A stretch of 5,820 nt of DNA, from contig JACMLA010000658.1 in assembly GCA_014379815.1 (NCBI GenBank), positions 1-5,820 on the forward strand, written 5' to 3'. Every line of letters starts with the position of its first letter. The stretch's first letter is position 1. A program made the translations under genes and the position numbers. This document shows, piece after piece, positions 1 through 5,648 of this stretch. The notes under the pieces are model-generated. The model had not been told where the DNA came from. It ran no database searches and saw only the letters and a program-made list of their open reading frames with translations. The stretch is from Bryobacteraceae bacterium (lineage in GTDB: Bacteria; Acidobacteriota; Terriglobia; Bryobacterales; Bryobacteraceae).

Positions 1-22
1 CGCCAGTTTTATCACACCGTCT

Positions 23-48
23 GTGGGGTAACGCATTTTTGACCCCGC
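23..48. repeat. Imperfect inverted repeat upstream of the cupin gene
   Basis: Bases 23-29 (GTGGGGT) can pair with 42-48 (ACCCCGC) through six Watson-Crick pairs and one G-T pair, leaving a 12-base loop that ends in TTTTTG. The element ends 12 bases before the cupin start codon. It could be the terminator of a gene left of the window, a 5' leader hairpin, or a copy of a short intergenic repeat. It resembles the hairpin at 2958-2989, which also has TTTTTGAC at the loop-to-stem junction. The pairing is read directly; the function is unknown. Confidence 0.4.
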
Positions 49-60
49 TACCATGTCCGC

Positions 61-432
61 ATGAATGCCGTTAACCTTGCTGAAAAGTTTTCCCTGGTGC
101 ACGACCACTGGCATCCGCGGATCGTCGGAGAACTAAATGGGCAGCACGTCAAGGTCGTGAAGTTCCAGGGAGAGTTCGACTGGCACCATCACGAACACGA
201 AGACGAGATGTTTCTCGTGATCGAGGGCCAGTTTCAAATGGAGTATCGCAACCAGTCCGGTGAGCACCGCATTACGTTGCAGAAAGGTGAGTTCCTCGTG
301 GTGCCAAAAGGAACGGAACATCGCCCGGTGGCCGCCTCGGAAGTACAAGTCGTCCTTTTCGAGCCTGCTTCTACTTTCCACACGGGTAACGTACGCTCCG
401 CGCGAACGGTCGAACATCAGGAATGGATTTGA
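61..432 (+). CDS. Small single-domain cupin protein (mannose-6-phosphate isomerase-like cupin)
   Basis: A 123-residue protein forming one cupin beta-barrel. Both cupin motifs are clear. Motif 1 has H42, H44, E49 and G56 with canonical HxH(x4)E(x6)G spacing. Motif 2 has G76, P82, G84 and H87 with canonical G(x5)PxG(x2)H spacing. The three histidines and E49 should bind one divalent metal. The extra histidines H43 and H46 make an unusually His-rich loop. The family is widespread and usually annotated only as cupin domain-containing protein; the fold does not fix the substrate. No signal peptide or membrane segment is visible, so it is probably cytoplasmic. The ATG at 61 is chosen because the N-terminus MNAVNLAEKF looks like that of remembered homologues, though no Shine-Dalgarno is evident. 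The DedA gene follows after 24 bases and may be co-transcribed. Confidence 0.9.
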   Translation: MNAVNLAEKFSLVHDHWHPRIVGELNGQHVKVVKFQGEFDWHHHEHEDEMFLVIEGQFQMEYRNQSGEHRITLQKGEFLVVPKGTEHRPVAASEVQVVLFEPASTFHTGNVRSARTVEHQEWI

Positions 433-456
433 ACGCGTCTACATCTCAGCGACACT

Positions 457-1026
457 ATGCTGGAAGCTCTTCTGCGACAGTACGGCTATCTTGTCGTATA
501 TCTCGGCACTCTGATAGAACCTGATGCGACCTTAGTTGCTGCGTCAGTCCTGGCGCACCGGGGATACTTCCGGATTGAGTTCGTGTGGATAATCGCCGCG
601 CTTGCCACGATTACTATGAGCGAGTTGTGGTTCTGGCTTGCCCGAAGCCGCGGTCGCGAGATGGTGGACCGTTTGTCCCAGTCGAGCCCGCGGTATGCCA
701 AAGTCCGGGGCTGGGTGGAGCGCAATGGAGACGTTCTGGTTTTCTTCTCGCGGTTTCTGTGGGGCTTTCGTCTGGCGATTGCATCTGCCTGCGGCGCTTC
801 TGGTGTACGGCCCCTCCGCTTCGTGGCAGTTGATACTGCAGGCGCTATCTTCTGGACCGCCATTGTCGGTACCGTCGGCTACGCAATTGCCAATGCCGTG
901 GGTCAGGCGATTCAACAACTCTGGAAGTACGCGGATGCAATCGCGCTGGCAATTGTTGGAACCGTTGCCGTGATTGCGTTCGTTCGCTGGTACCGGACTC
1001 GCGAACCGACAATCGCCAACAGGTGA
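457..1026 (+). CDS. DedA-family (VTT domain) integral membrane protein
   Basis: A 189-residue polytopic inner-membrane protein of the DedA/SNARE-associated (VTT) family, whose members are linked to lipid flipping, membrane homeostasis and proton-dependent transport. The N-terminal re-entrant region reads GTLIEPDATLVAASVLAHRGYF (17-38 by position), with acidic residues E21 and D23. The second conserved region, around 97-115, carries R99 and R105. That six-residue arginine spacing matches the essential pair R130/R136 known in E. coli YqjA, and E21 plausibly matches its essential glutamate. Hydrophobic segments lie near 42-60, 123-146 and 160-177, and a short basic tail ends the protein. The length fits the family. 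The ATG at 457 is the only ATG near the frame's beginning, but no clear Shine-Dalgarno precedes it. The specific substrate is not predictable. Confidence 0.91.
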   Translation: MLEALLRQYGYLVVYLGTLIEPDATLVAASVLAHRGYFRIEFVWIIAALATITMSELWFWLARSRGREMVDRLSQSSPRYAKVRGWVERNGDVLVFFSRFLWGFRLAIASACGASGVRPLRFVAVDTAGAIFWTAIVGTVGYAIANAVGQAIQQLWKYADAIALAIVGTVAVIAFVRWYRTREPTIANR

Positions 1027-1065
1027 TCTGACGAACTTCCGCAATCGGTGATAGCATACGCGTCG

Positions 1066-2403
1066 ATGCTTCCCGATTACATTGCCAAAGCCGTCCCTAA
1101 CCCGAAAGCTAACCGCGCTCCCTGGTACGTGAATACCGCGCCCACCTACGCAGGAATTTTTCTGTGGGTCGCCTTCTACCAGTCTCTTGCAGGCGGAGCG
1201 ATCGACCGCGCAGGGCTGGGCCTTTGTCTGCTGGCGCTTGCAGTCGCAGGTCTGTTGAGCTTTGCCTTGTACTACTATGCTCCCGCCATGCTCGGCATGA
1301 AGACCGGGTTTCCGCTGTACGTAGTGGGAAGCTCCACGTTCGGGACCACCGGCGGGTATCTCATGCCGGGGCTGCTGATGGGCGCATTACAGATTGGATG
1401 GTTTGCTGTCGGTACGTTCTTTGCCACAAAGTTCATCATCAGCGGCCTTGGCAGAACAGATGGCGCGGGTAGCGTACTGTTCAGCATCATCGCGGTTGTT
1501 TGGGGCTTTACCATGGCGTGGATCGGAGCCAAAGGAATCCAGTACGTCTCCAAAGTTTCTCTCTATCTGAATGGCATCTCTTTTCTGATGGTTCTGTTCG
1601 TGTTTCTGAACACCATGGGTGGGCTCAGCAAGCATGTCGAGCCTGTCAACCCCGAGCCGTTTGTCGCGTTTACCTTACTGGTGCAGGCTGTCATCGGCTT
1701 CTTCGCCACTGCCGGAGCTGCCGGTGCCGACTTTGGTATGAATAGCCGCGACGGTCGCGACGTGCGTCTGGGAGGTCTGGTCGGCGTCGCGCTCTCGATC
1801 CTGTTCGCAGGAGGTCTGCCGATCCTGTCAGTGGCCGCAGCCCGCGCTTCCGATCCCACCATTACGTCGTTCAGCTACGATGCGGTGATTGCTTCTCTCG
1901 GGGGAGTTCTGGCCTCCTCTATGTTCTTCCTGTTCGCGATTGCCTCGGTGCCCCCCGCTTGCTTCTGCGCCCTGATCGCAGGGAACAGCTTCTCGACGAT
2001 GATCCCGGGTGTGAAGCGAATCTCGTCCATGATGGCTGGCGCGACCGTAGGCATTCTGCTTGCTGTCACTGGTGTCGCTGAGAACCTGATTGGCTTCTTC
2101 ACGATCGTCGGTGCCTCTTTCGGTCCCATCTGCGGCGCCATGGCAGCGGATTACATGCTCTCCGGTGGCAAGTGGGCCGGGCCACGGCAAGGTATTTCGA
2201 TCGCAGGTTATGGAGCATGGGCTCTGGGCTTTTTTGTCGGTATTCTTCCGTTCCTGCCGGTCTCGCCTGAGATCAAGCAGTATGCACAGCCCGCTGTTGT
2301 GTACAGCTTCATCACAGGGTTTGCGGCGTACGCCCTTTTCGCGAAGTTGGGCCTGGAACCAAAGCCAGTGAACGATCTGGTACGCACGGCTGTAACAGCA
2401 TAA
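1066..2403 (+). CDS. NCS1-family permease, cytosine permease (CodB)-like
   Basis: A 445-residue, very hydrophobic protein with roughly 12 membrane segments and almost no soluble domain, typical of nucleobase:cation symporter family 1 in the inner membrane. The stretch GMKTGFPLY (77-85), followed by a Gly/Ser-rich turn, resembles the NCS1 signature near TM2. The segment LQIGWFAVG (108-116) resembles the TM3 motif of CodB, where Q and W line the substrate site. A later ADFGMNSRD segment with a following RDVRLGG turn matches the conserved NCS1 TM6-7 region. Substrate could be cytosine, another pyrimidine or purine, or a related compound; no deaminase or nucleobase catabolic gene is adjacent to settle it. 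The start is uncertain: ATG at 1066 is preferred, but in-frame GTG at 1048 would add six residues; neither has a good Shine-Dalgarno. It lies 39 bases after the DedA stop. Confidence 0.91.
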   Translation: MLPDYIAKAVPNPKANRAPWYVNTAPTYAGIFLWVAFYQSLAGGAIDRAGLGLCLLALAVAGLLSFALYYYAPAMLGMKTGFPLYVVGSSTFGTTGGYLMPGLLMGALQIGWFAVGTFFATKFIISGLGRTDGAGSVLFSIIAVVWGFTMAWIGAKGIQYVSKVSLYLNGISFLMVLFVFLNTMGGLSKHVEPVNPEPFVAFTLLVQAVIGFFATAGAAGADFGMNSRDGRDVRLGGLVGVALSILFAGGLPILSVAAARASDPTITSFSYDAVIASLGGVLASSMFFLFAIASVPPACFCALIAGNSFSTMIPGVKRISSMMAGATVGILLAVTGVAENLIGFFTIVGASFGPICGAMAADYMLSGGKWAGPRQGISIAGYGAWALGFFVGILPFLPVSPEIKQYAQPAVVYSFITGFAAYALFAKLGLEPKPVNDLVRTAVTA

Positions 2404-2466
2404 GCCGAAGACCGCAGGAAGCGGCCCTTTGTGGAAGTTGTGCGTATCGTTCCGAGGAGCAGAAGA

Positions 2467-2865
2467 CTAACGGATCGCAACCCGGGCGGCGGACTCCGAG
2501 TAGCGGGGGATAACAAGGTCGGCGGGTGATCCCAGGTCTGCTAAGACGGGTTGCTGAGGGATCACAGGTACAACCCGGACAGGCGCTTTTACCGGCTGCC
2601 GATTTGCCGTCCCGATGACTTCGGTAAACGGGGACGGCTTTCCCGCTGACTCGTAAGTGGTCGAATTTTCTGCACCATACGCGTTCACCCGCAACTCAGG
2701 TGACGAGGCCGAGACTCCCATGACAAACATATTGACAACGAAGAGCGATACGCCCGCCCAAAACAACTTTGGAAGGCTTGTCCATCTCTGCTGGGGAAGA
2801 ACTGCTGCGGTGTCCAACGTTTCGGTTGCAGTCGATGTCAGGGTCACTTCTTGGGCCTCTGACAC
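2467..2865 (-). CDS. Hypothetical single-span membrane protein with a Pro/Val-rich tail
   Basis: A 132-residue open frame read from a GTG at 2865. Residues 1-32 are polar and rich in Thr, Ser, Ala and Glu. Residues 33-54 form one clean hydrophobic helix (LFWAGVSLFVVNMFVMGV and flanks). The remaining 78 residues are hydrophilic, low in complexity and rich in Pro and Val, with no cysteine. The likely topology is a short cytoplasmic head and an exported tail, or an uncleaved signal anchor. No family is recognised. Support comes from the membrane helix, plausible codon use and the lack of any better gene in 2404-3003. No Shine-Dalgarno precedes the GTG, so the start could lie at another codon. 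It lies downstream of, and on the same strand as, the coiled-coil gene, and converges with the permease gene 63 bases away. It could still be a chance frame. Confidence 0.5.
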   Translation of the reverse strand: MSEAQEVTLTSTATETLDTAAVLPQQRWTSLPKLFWAGVSLFVVNMFVMGVSASSPELRVNAYGAENSTTYESAGKPSPFTEVIGTANRQPVKAPVRVVPVIPQQPVLADLGSPADLVIPRYSESAARVAIR

Positions 2866-2899
2866 ACGTTACGAGCACGACGTATGCCAAACAACAAAG

Positions 2900-2913
2900 C
2901 CTGATTAGTCAGG
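2900..2913. promoter_or_regulatory. Short dyad upstream of the small minus-strand gene
   Basis: CCTGA (2900-2904) and TCAGG (2909-2913) form a perfect 5-base inverted repeat around TTAG. It sits 35-48 bases upstream of the GTG at 2865 on the minus strand, which suits an operator or a short leader hairpin. No convincing -35/-10 pair was found around it, so the regulatory role is only a guess. Confidence 0.25.
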
Positions 2914-2957
2914 TGGTTAACAAAAAGAGGAGTATTTGTCGAGAGGTAAATGTTTCG

Positions 2958-2989
2958 GAGGGAGTGTCAAAAAGGGTAGACACCCCCTC
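2958..2989. repeat. Strong imperfect hairpin between the two minus-strand genes
   Basis: Bases 2958-2968 and 2979-2989 are complementary over ten pairs with a single A/C mismatch (2963/2984), enclosing a 10-base loop. Read on the minus strand the loop ends in CCCTTTTTG, so the T-run lies inside the loop instead of after the stem. The element begins 15 bases beyond the stop codon of the coiled-coil gene. It could stop or attenuate transcription there, protect the mRNA 3' end, or be a dispersed palindromic intergenic repeat. A classical rho-independent terminator is not supported because no T-tract follows the stem on either strand. Confidence 0.6.
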
Positions 2990-3003
2990 GCAGGATGGCA
3001 GGG

Positions 3004-3873
3004 CTAGTTACGAGTGGTCTGAACCTTTGGCGAGGCCAGATATCCAACGATTTGGTCTTTTCGGACTTCGTTCACGACAATCTCGTAGGGCTGCCTTGCA
3101 TTGGAGACGTAGAACTGAATCGGCTCATTAATGTTCCGATCCTTCTTCTCAACCTTCTTGTCATCGGCTACCAACTCAATCGTGAACCTGTTTCGCTTCT
3201 GATCGGCCTTCTTCAGAGTCAATGCGATATTGCCAACCCTCTTAGGTTCTTTGCTCTTGCCCAGATTGAATTCGAAGTAATTGCGTTCACCCAGGCGCTT
3301 CAGCGTGTCCAGTTCTTTCCCGTTGGTGGCAACCAGTGACGATGTTCCATCGAGATCGCCGCGCACACGCTTCAGGTCATTTATGGTTTTATCCAGCTCC
3401 GACTTGGCGGTGGCGAACTCAGTTTTGACAGCGTCGACGTTGGTACTAACCTCGCCAATTCTGGTGGTCGCTGCCTTCTCGACGTTCGACACGGCCGCGG
3501 TCAGTTCGGTCTTCACGGCTTCGGTCTGTCGCGATTGCTCAAGCTGGACGCGACGTGAGAGCTCCTCAGCATGCTTCTGCGCTTCGACCCGGGCTTGGCC
3601 CACTGCCACATACTGCTGCCGTCTTGCCGCTTCCAGTTCGTCCTTCAAGCTGGTAAGACTGCGACGGGCTGTCTGCGTAGAGACCGCCGAACTTTCCTTC
3701 AGTCCCGCTACCTCAGTGACCATGTTCTTCCGAAAGTCGGACAGATCGCCTTTTAACTGATCGATCTGCGTATACAGGTAAATGTTCGCGCCAAGCAGGG
3801 CAACGACAGCACCAATCAGGATTGGCACCTTGACGTCGGATCCGCTTGCCGGAGCAGGCGTGTACTCATTCAT
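3004..3873 (-). CDS. Membrane-anchored coiled-coil protein of unknown function
   Basis: A 289-residue protein in three parts. A short polar N-terminus is followed by one membrane helix at about 16-35 (PILIGAVVALLGANIYLY). Residues 36-195 are charged, Ala/Glu/Lys/Arg-rich and nearly free of proline and glycine, as expected of a long alpha-helical coiled coil. Residues 198-283 begin NYFEFNLGKSKEPKRVG and alternate hydrophobic and charged residues, suggesting a compact beta-rich domain. There is no cysteine. The likely arrangement is a tethered protein with a periplasmic stalk and head. I recall similar proteins annotated as hypothetical in Acidobacteriota, but no function. The start at 3873 is well supported: GGGAG lies at 3881-3885 on this strand, seven bases before the ATG. 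The frame remains open another 46 codons upstream, but that extension is Cys/Trp-bearing, overlaps the divergent leader and lacks such a site. Confidence 0.83.
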   Translation of the reverse strand: MNEYTPAPASGSDVKVPILIGAVVALLGANIYLYTQIDQLKGDLSDFRKNMVTEVAGLKESSAVSTQTARRSLTSLKDELEAARRQQYVAVGQARVEAQKHAEELSRRVQLEQSRQTEAVKTELTAAVSNVEKAATTRIGEVSTNVDAVKTEFATAKSELDKTINDLKRVRGDLDGTSSLVATNGKELDTLKRLGERNYFEFNLGKSKEPKRVGNIALTLKKADQKRNRFTIELVADDKKVEKKDRNINEPIQFYVSNARQPYEIVVNEVRKDQIVGYLASPKVQTTRN

Positions 3874-4009
3874 TCTGTCTCTCCCATCAACACACTCACT
3901 AATCTGCCAGAATACCACCCAAACTGCCGTTTTTGGCTTCTGCGTTCGGTCAAAGAGACGCTGGACTGGTTCGACAAGGGTACACCAGCACCCGATCTTG
4001 TGAAGTCGC

Positions 4010-4027
4010 AAGTTCGTATGAGAACTT
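4010..4027. promoter_or_regulatory. Perfect inverted repeat just upstream of the methyltransferase ribosome binding site
   Basis: AAGTTC (4010-4015) and GAACTT (4022-4027) are exact reverse complements separated by six bases (GTATGA). The right arm ends two bases before the AGGAG at 4029-4033, so an RNA hairpin could hinder or frame ribosome access; on DNA the same dyad could be an operator half-site pair. A competing pairing exists between TGAAGT (4001-4006) and ACTTCA (4024-4029). Function is unproven. Confidence 0.35.
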
Positions 4028-4028
4028 C

Positions 4029-4033
4029 AGGAG
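4029..4033 (+). promoter_or_regulatory. Ribosome binding site that fixes the methyltransferase start
   Basis: AGGAG lies seven bases before the ATG at 4041. This is the best Shine-Dalgarno on the plus strand of the window and argues against the longer in-frame start at 3933. Confidence 0.75.
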
Positions 4034-4040
4034 TACTTCT

Positions 4041-4709
4041 ATGGCCTTCTGCAAAAGTCGGGTAATTGAGCCCGAGCGCCTCGATGACGAGACGCCGGAA
4101 CGGGCGGCTCCCAGCCTGCGGGATCTGGTGCGAATCAACCGCCTGCTTGGTGGGCACCGGGTCCTGCGTGAGGCCATCCGGCAAATCGTCCCACCCAGCC
4201 AGGCGTTTACGATGCTCGATGTCGGTGCCGCGTCGGGCGATGCCGCTGCCACCATAAGTGCGCTCTATCCCAAAGCACGTGTCACCAGCCTCGACTATCG
4301 CTCCCACCATATGGCTGCCGCGAAAGGAACCCGGGTCAGCGCAAATGCTTTTCAGCTTCCCTTCCGACCGGCAAGCTTCGACTTCGTATACTGCGGCCTC
4401 TTCCTGCATCACTTTTCCAGCGACGCAGTAATCTCGCTGTTGCGCAGTTTCGGTGCCGTGGCGCGTCTGCAGGTGATCGCGAACGATCTCGAGCGGCACT
4501 TGCTGCCCTATCACTTCATTCCCTCCACTACGTGGCTGTTCGGCTGGGATCCAATCACGCAGCACGATGCTCCGGCAAGTGTGCAAGCCGGCTTTTCGCA
4601 AGCCGAACTAGCCGAACTCGCCCGCTCAGCCGGGTTGCGCGAGGTCAGGGTCGATGTATACCGGCCTGCTTTTCGTCTCTGTCTCACAGCGAAACCAGCA
4701 GCCAGTTGA
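4041..4709 (+). CDS. Class I SAM-dependent methyltransferase, UbiE-like, of the type III PKS-associated kind
   Basis: A 222-residue soluble methyltransferase. The SAM-binding motif I is LDVGAASGD (59-67), with Ala where many relatives have Cys or Gly. D85 in TSLDYR ends strand beta-2 and should hold the ribose. ANAFQLPF (101-108) and FDFVYCGLFLHHF (113-125) match the motif II-III region of the UbiE/COQ5-like Methyltransf_11 group. The N-terminal RVIEPERLDD segment with a later RINR, and the later NDLERH and HDAP segments, look to me like the subgroup found beside type III polyketide synthases and geranylgeranyl-reductase-like flavoproteins. A likely role is C- or O-methylation of a phenolic, quinone or pyrone lipid. 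The start is fixed by AGGAG at 4029-4033. The FkbM gene follows after 24 bases, and an FAD oxidoreductase after that, implying one operon. The product assignment is inferred from context. Confidence 0.92.
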   Translation: MAFCKSRVIEPERLDDETPERAAPSLRDLVRINRLLGGHRVLREAIRQIVPPSQAFTMLDVGAASGDAAATISALYPKARVTSLDYRSHHMAAAKGTRVSANAFQLPFRPASFDFVYCGLFLHHFSSDAVISLLRSFGAVARLQVIANDLERHLLPYHFIPSTTWLFGWDPITQHDAPASVQAGFSQAELAELARSAGLREVRVDVYRPAFRLCLTAKPAAS

Positions 4710-4720
4710 GCCGGTGTTTG

Positions 4721-4737
4721 TTACAGTAGCGCTGTGA
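4721..4737 (+). promoter_or_regulatory. Small hairpin enclosing the FkbM GTG start
   Basis: TTACAG (4721-4726) can pair with CTGTGA (4732-4737) with five Watson-Crick pairs and one T-G pair around a five-base loop, placing the GTG start codon in the 3' arm. With no Shine-Dalgarno, this would suit translation that depends on ribosomes finishing the upstream methyltransferase gene 24 bases earlier. The stem is weak and may be chance. Confidence 0.25.
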
Positions 4738-5648
4738 CTCTGTCCACCGTCGTAAGAACATTGCTTGCAATTCTTGTCATTGCGATTGCGGCGATGTTGT
4801 ATCCTCCGCTTCGTCTGTCTGCACTGGTGCTGGCAGGTCGAAGTCCGGTGTGTCCTCTGCCTCAGGCAGTAAAGGCTGAGAGCAACCTGCAGGACCAGAT
4901 CGAGACCAAAGACAGGATCCTGAATGCCAGCAAGATGATCGGCAAAGACGAACACTTCGAACAGTGGCAAACTCCCAAAGGTACCTACTGGATTGAAAAA
5001 GCCAGCCGCTATGTGTTGCCATTCAATCTGGCGGAACAGGACCGCCGCATCTACGGCGAGGGCACAAACTTTGTACGTCCGGGCGACGTTGTTCTTGACT
5101 GTGGCGCCAACATTGGCGTGTTTGTGCGTGAGTCCTTAAACGTGGGTGCGAAGAAGATCATCGCGATCGAACCAGCTCCGGAAAATCTGGAGTGCCTGCG
5201 CCGGAACTTTAAGCCTGAGATCGCAGAGGGTCGCGTCATTATCTACCCCAAAGGAGTTTGGGACAAAGATGACTTTCTGACACTCAACATCGATCATGGC
5301 AACTCCGCGGCCGACAGCTTTGTCATGCATCCGGAGCACGCCAGCGCAACAACAGAAAAGTTCCCCCTCACGACAATAGACAAGCTGGTTGCAGAACTCG
5401 GACTCGAACGCGTGGACTTCATCAAAATGGACATCGAGGGAGCCGAGGTTCGCGCCCTGAACGGAGGACGCGCCACCATCGCGAAATACCATCCACGCAT
5501 GGCGGTTTCGGTCTATCATCAACCGGATCATCCCGTGGAGGTACCCCGATCCATCATGGCCGCCTGGTCCGGCTATCGTATGGAATGTGGACCGTGTGCC
5601 GTCGCCAACAATCGCATCCGCCCCGATATCCTCTACTTCCACCAGTAG
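4734..5648 (+). CDS. FkbM-family methyltransferase with an N-terminal membrane anchor
   Basis: A 304-residue protein. Residues 5-22 form a hydrophobic helix (VVRTLLAILVIAIAAML), a likely signal anchor. A linker to about residue 75 follows, then the catalytic domain. The SAM site is VVLDCGANIGVF (119-130), followed by IAIEPAPENL (143-152), where E145 should bind the ribose. The FkbM hallmark KMDIEGAEV is at 231-239. The family methylates hydroxyls of sugars, polyketides and other acceptors; the acceptor here is unknown. The start is uncertain: GTG at 4734 lacks a Shine-Dalgarno and lies in a small hairpin, while ATG at 4794 (residue 21) would remove most of the anchor. The gene lies between the UbiE-like methyltransferase and the flavoprotein gene and overlaps the latter, so co-translation is likely. 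Confidence 0.92.
   Translation: MTLSTVVRTLLAILVIAIAAMLYPPLRLSALVLAGRSPVCPLPQAVKAESNLQDQIETKDRILNASKMIGKDEHFEQWQTPKGTYWIEKASRYVLPFNLAEQDRRIYGEGTNFVRPGDVVLDCGANIGVFVRESLNVGAKKIIAIEPAPENLECLRRNFKPEIAEGRVIIYPKGVWDKDDFLTLNIDHGNSAADSFVMHPEHASATTEKFPLTTIDKLVAELGLERVDFIKMDIEGAEVRALNGGRATIAKYHPRMAVSVYHQPDHPVEVPRSIMAAWSGYRMECGPCAVANNRIRPDILYFHQ

Larger units (their letters stand above)
3874..4040. promoter_or_regulatory. Divergent intergenic region
   Basis: These 167 bases separate the divergently read coiled-coil gene and the methyltransferase gene, so promoters for both are expected here. Good ribosome binding sites lie at each end (GGGAG at 3881-3885 on the minus strand and AGGAG at 4029-4033 on the plus strand). 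I could not find a convincing -35/-10 pair with proper spacing in either direction. The only clear internal structure is the inverted repeat at 4010-4027. Confidence 0.45.

Noticed and set aside
1..60. Promoter or tail of an upstream gene at the left edge
   Set aside because: No credible -35/-10 pair; one frame stays open across the edge but has no recognisable protein sequence.
544..1044. Minus-strand open frame (166 codons) over the DedA gene
   Set aside because: No membrane or domain features, while the plus-strand frame has conserved DedA residues.
2404..2430. Possible terminator after the permease gene (CCGC/GCGG around 2412-2424, then CCCTTT)
   Set aside because: The stem is only four pairs with a five-base loop and a poor T-tract, so it cannot be separated from chance.
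2941..2979. Tiny plus-strand frame starting ATG at 2950 behind a purine-rich GAGAGG
   Set aside because: It encodes only nine residues before a TAG and overlaps the hairpin; nothing supports translation.
3281..3760. Ser/Arg-rich plus-strand open frame opposite the coiled-coil gene
   Set aside because: Low-complexity translation with no family features; it mirrors the Glu/Ala/Thr codons of the real minus-strand coiled coil.
3874..4011. 46-residue N-terminal extension of the coiled-coil protein
   Set aside because: The ATG at 3873 has GGGAG seven bases upstream, and the extension has a different composition (Cys, Trp, basic) from the rest of the protein.
3933..4040. 36-residue N-terminal extension of the UbiE-like methyltransferase
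   Set aside because: AGGAG at 4029-4033 fits the ATG at 4041, and the methyltransferase domain begins shortly after it.
3870..4601. Long minus-strand open frame (243 codons) opposite the UbiE-like methyltransferase
   Set aside because: The plus strand carries clear SAM motifs and a good ribosome binding site; the minus-strand translation has no recognisable motif and is a shadow frame.
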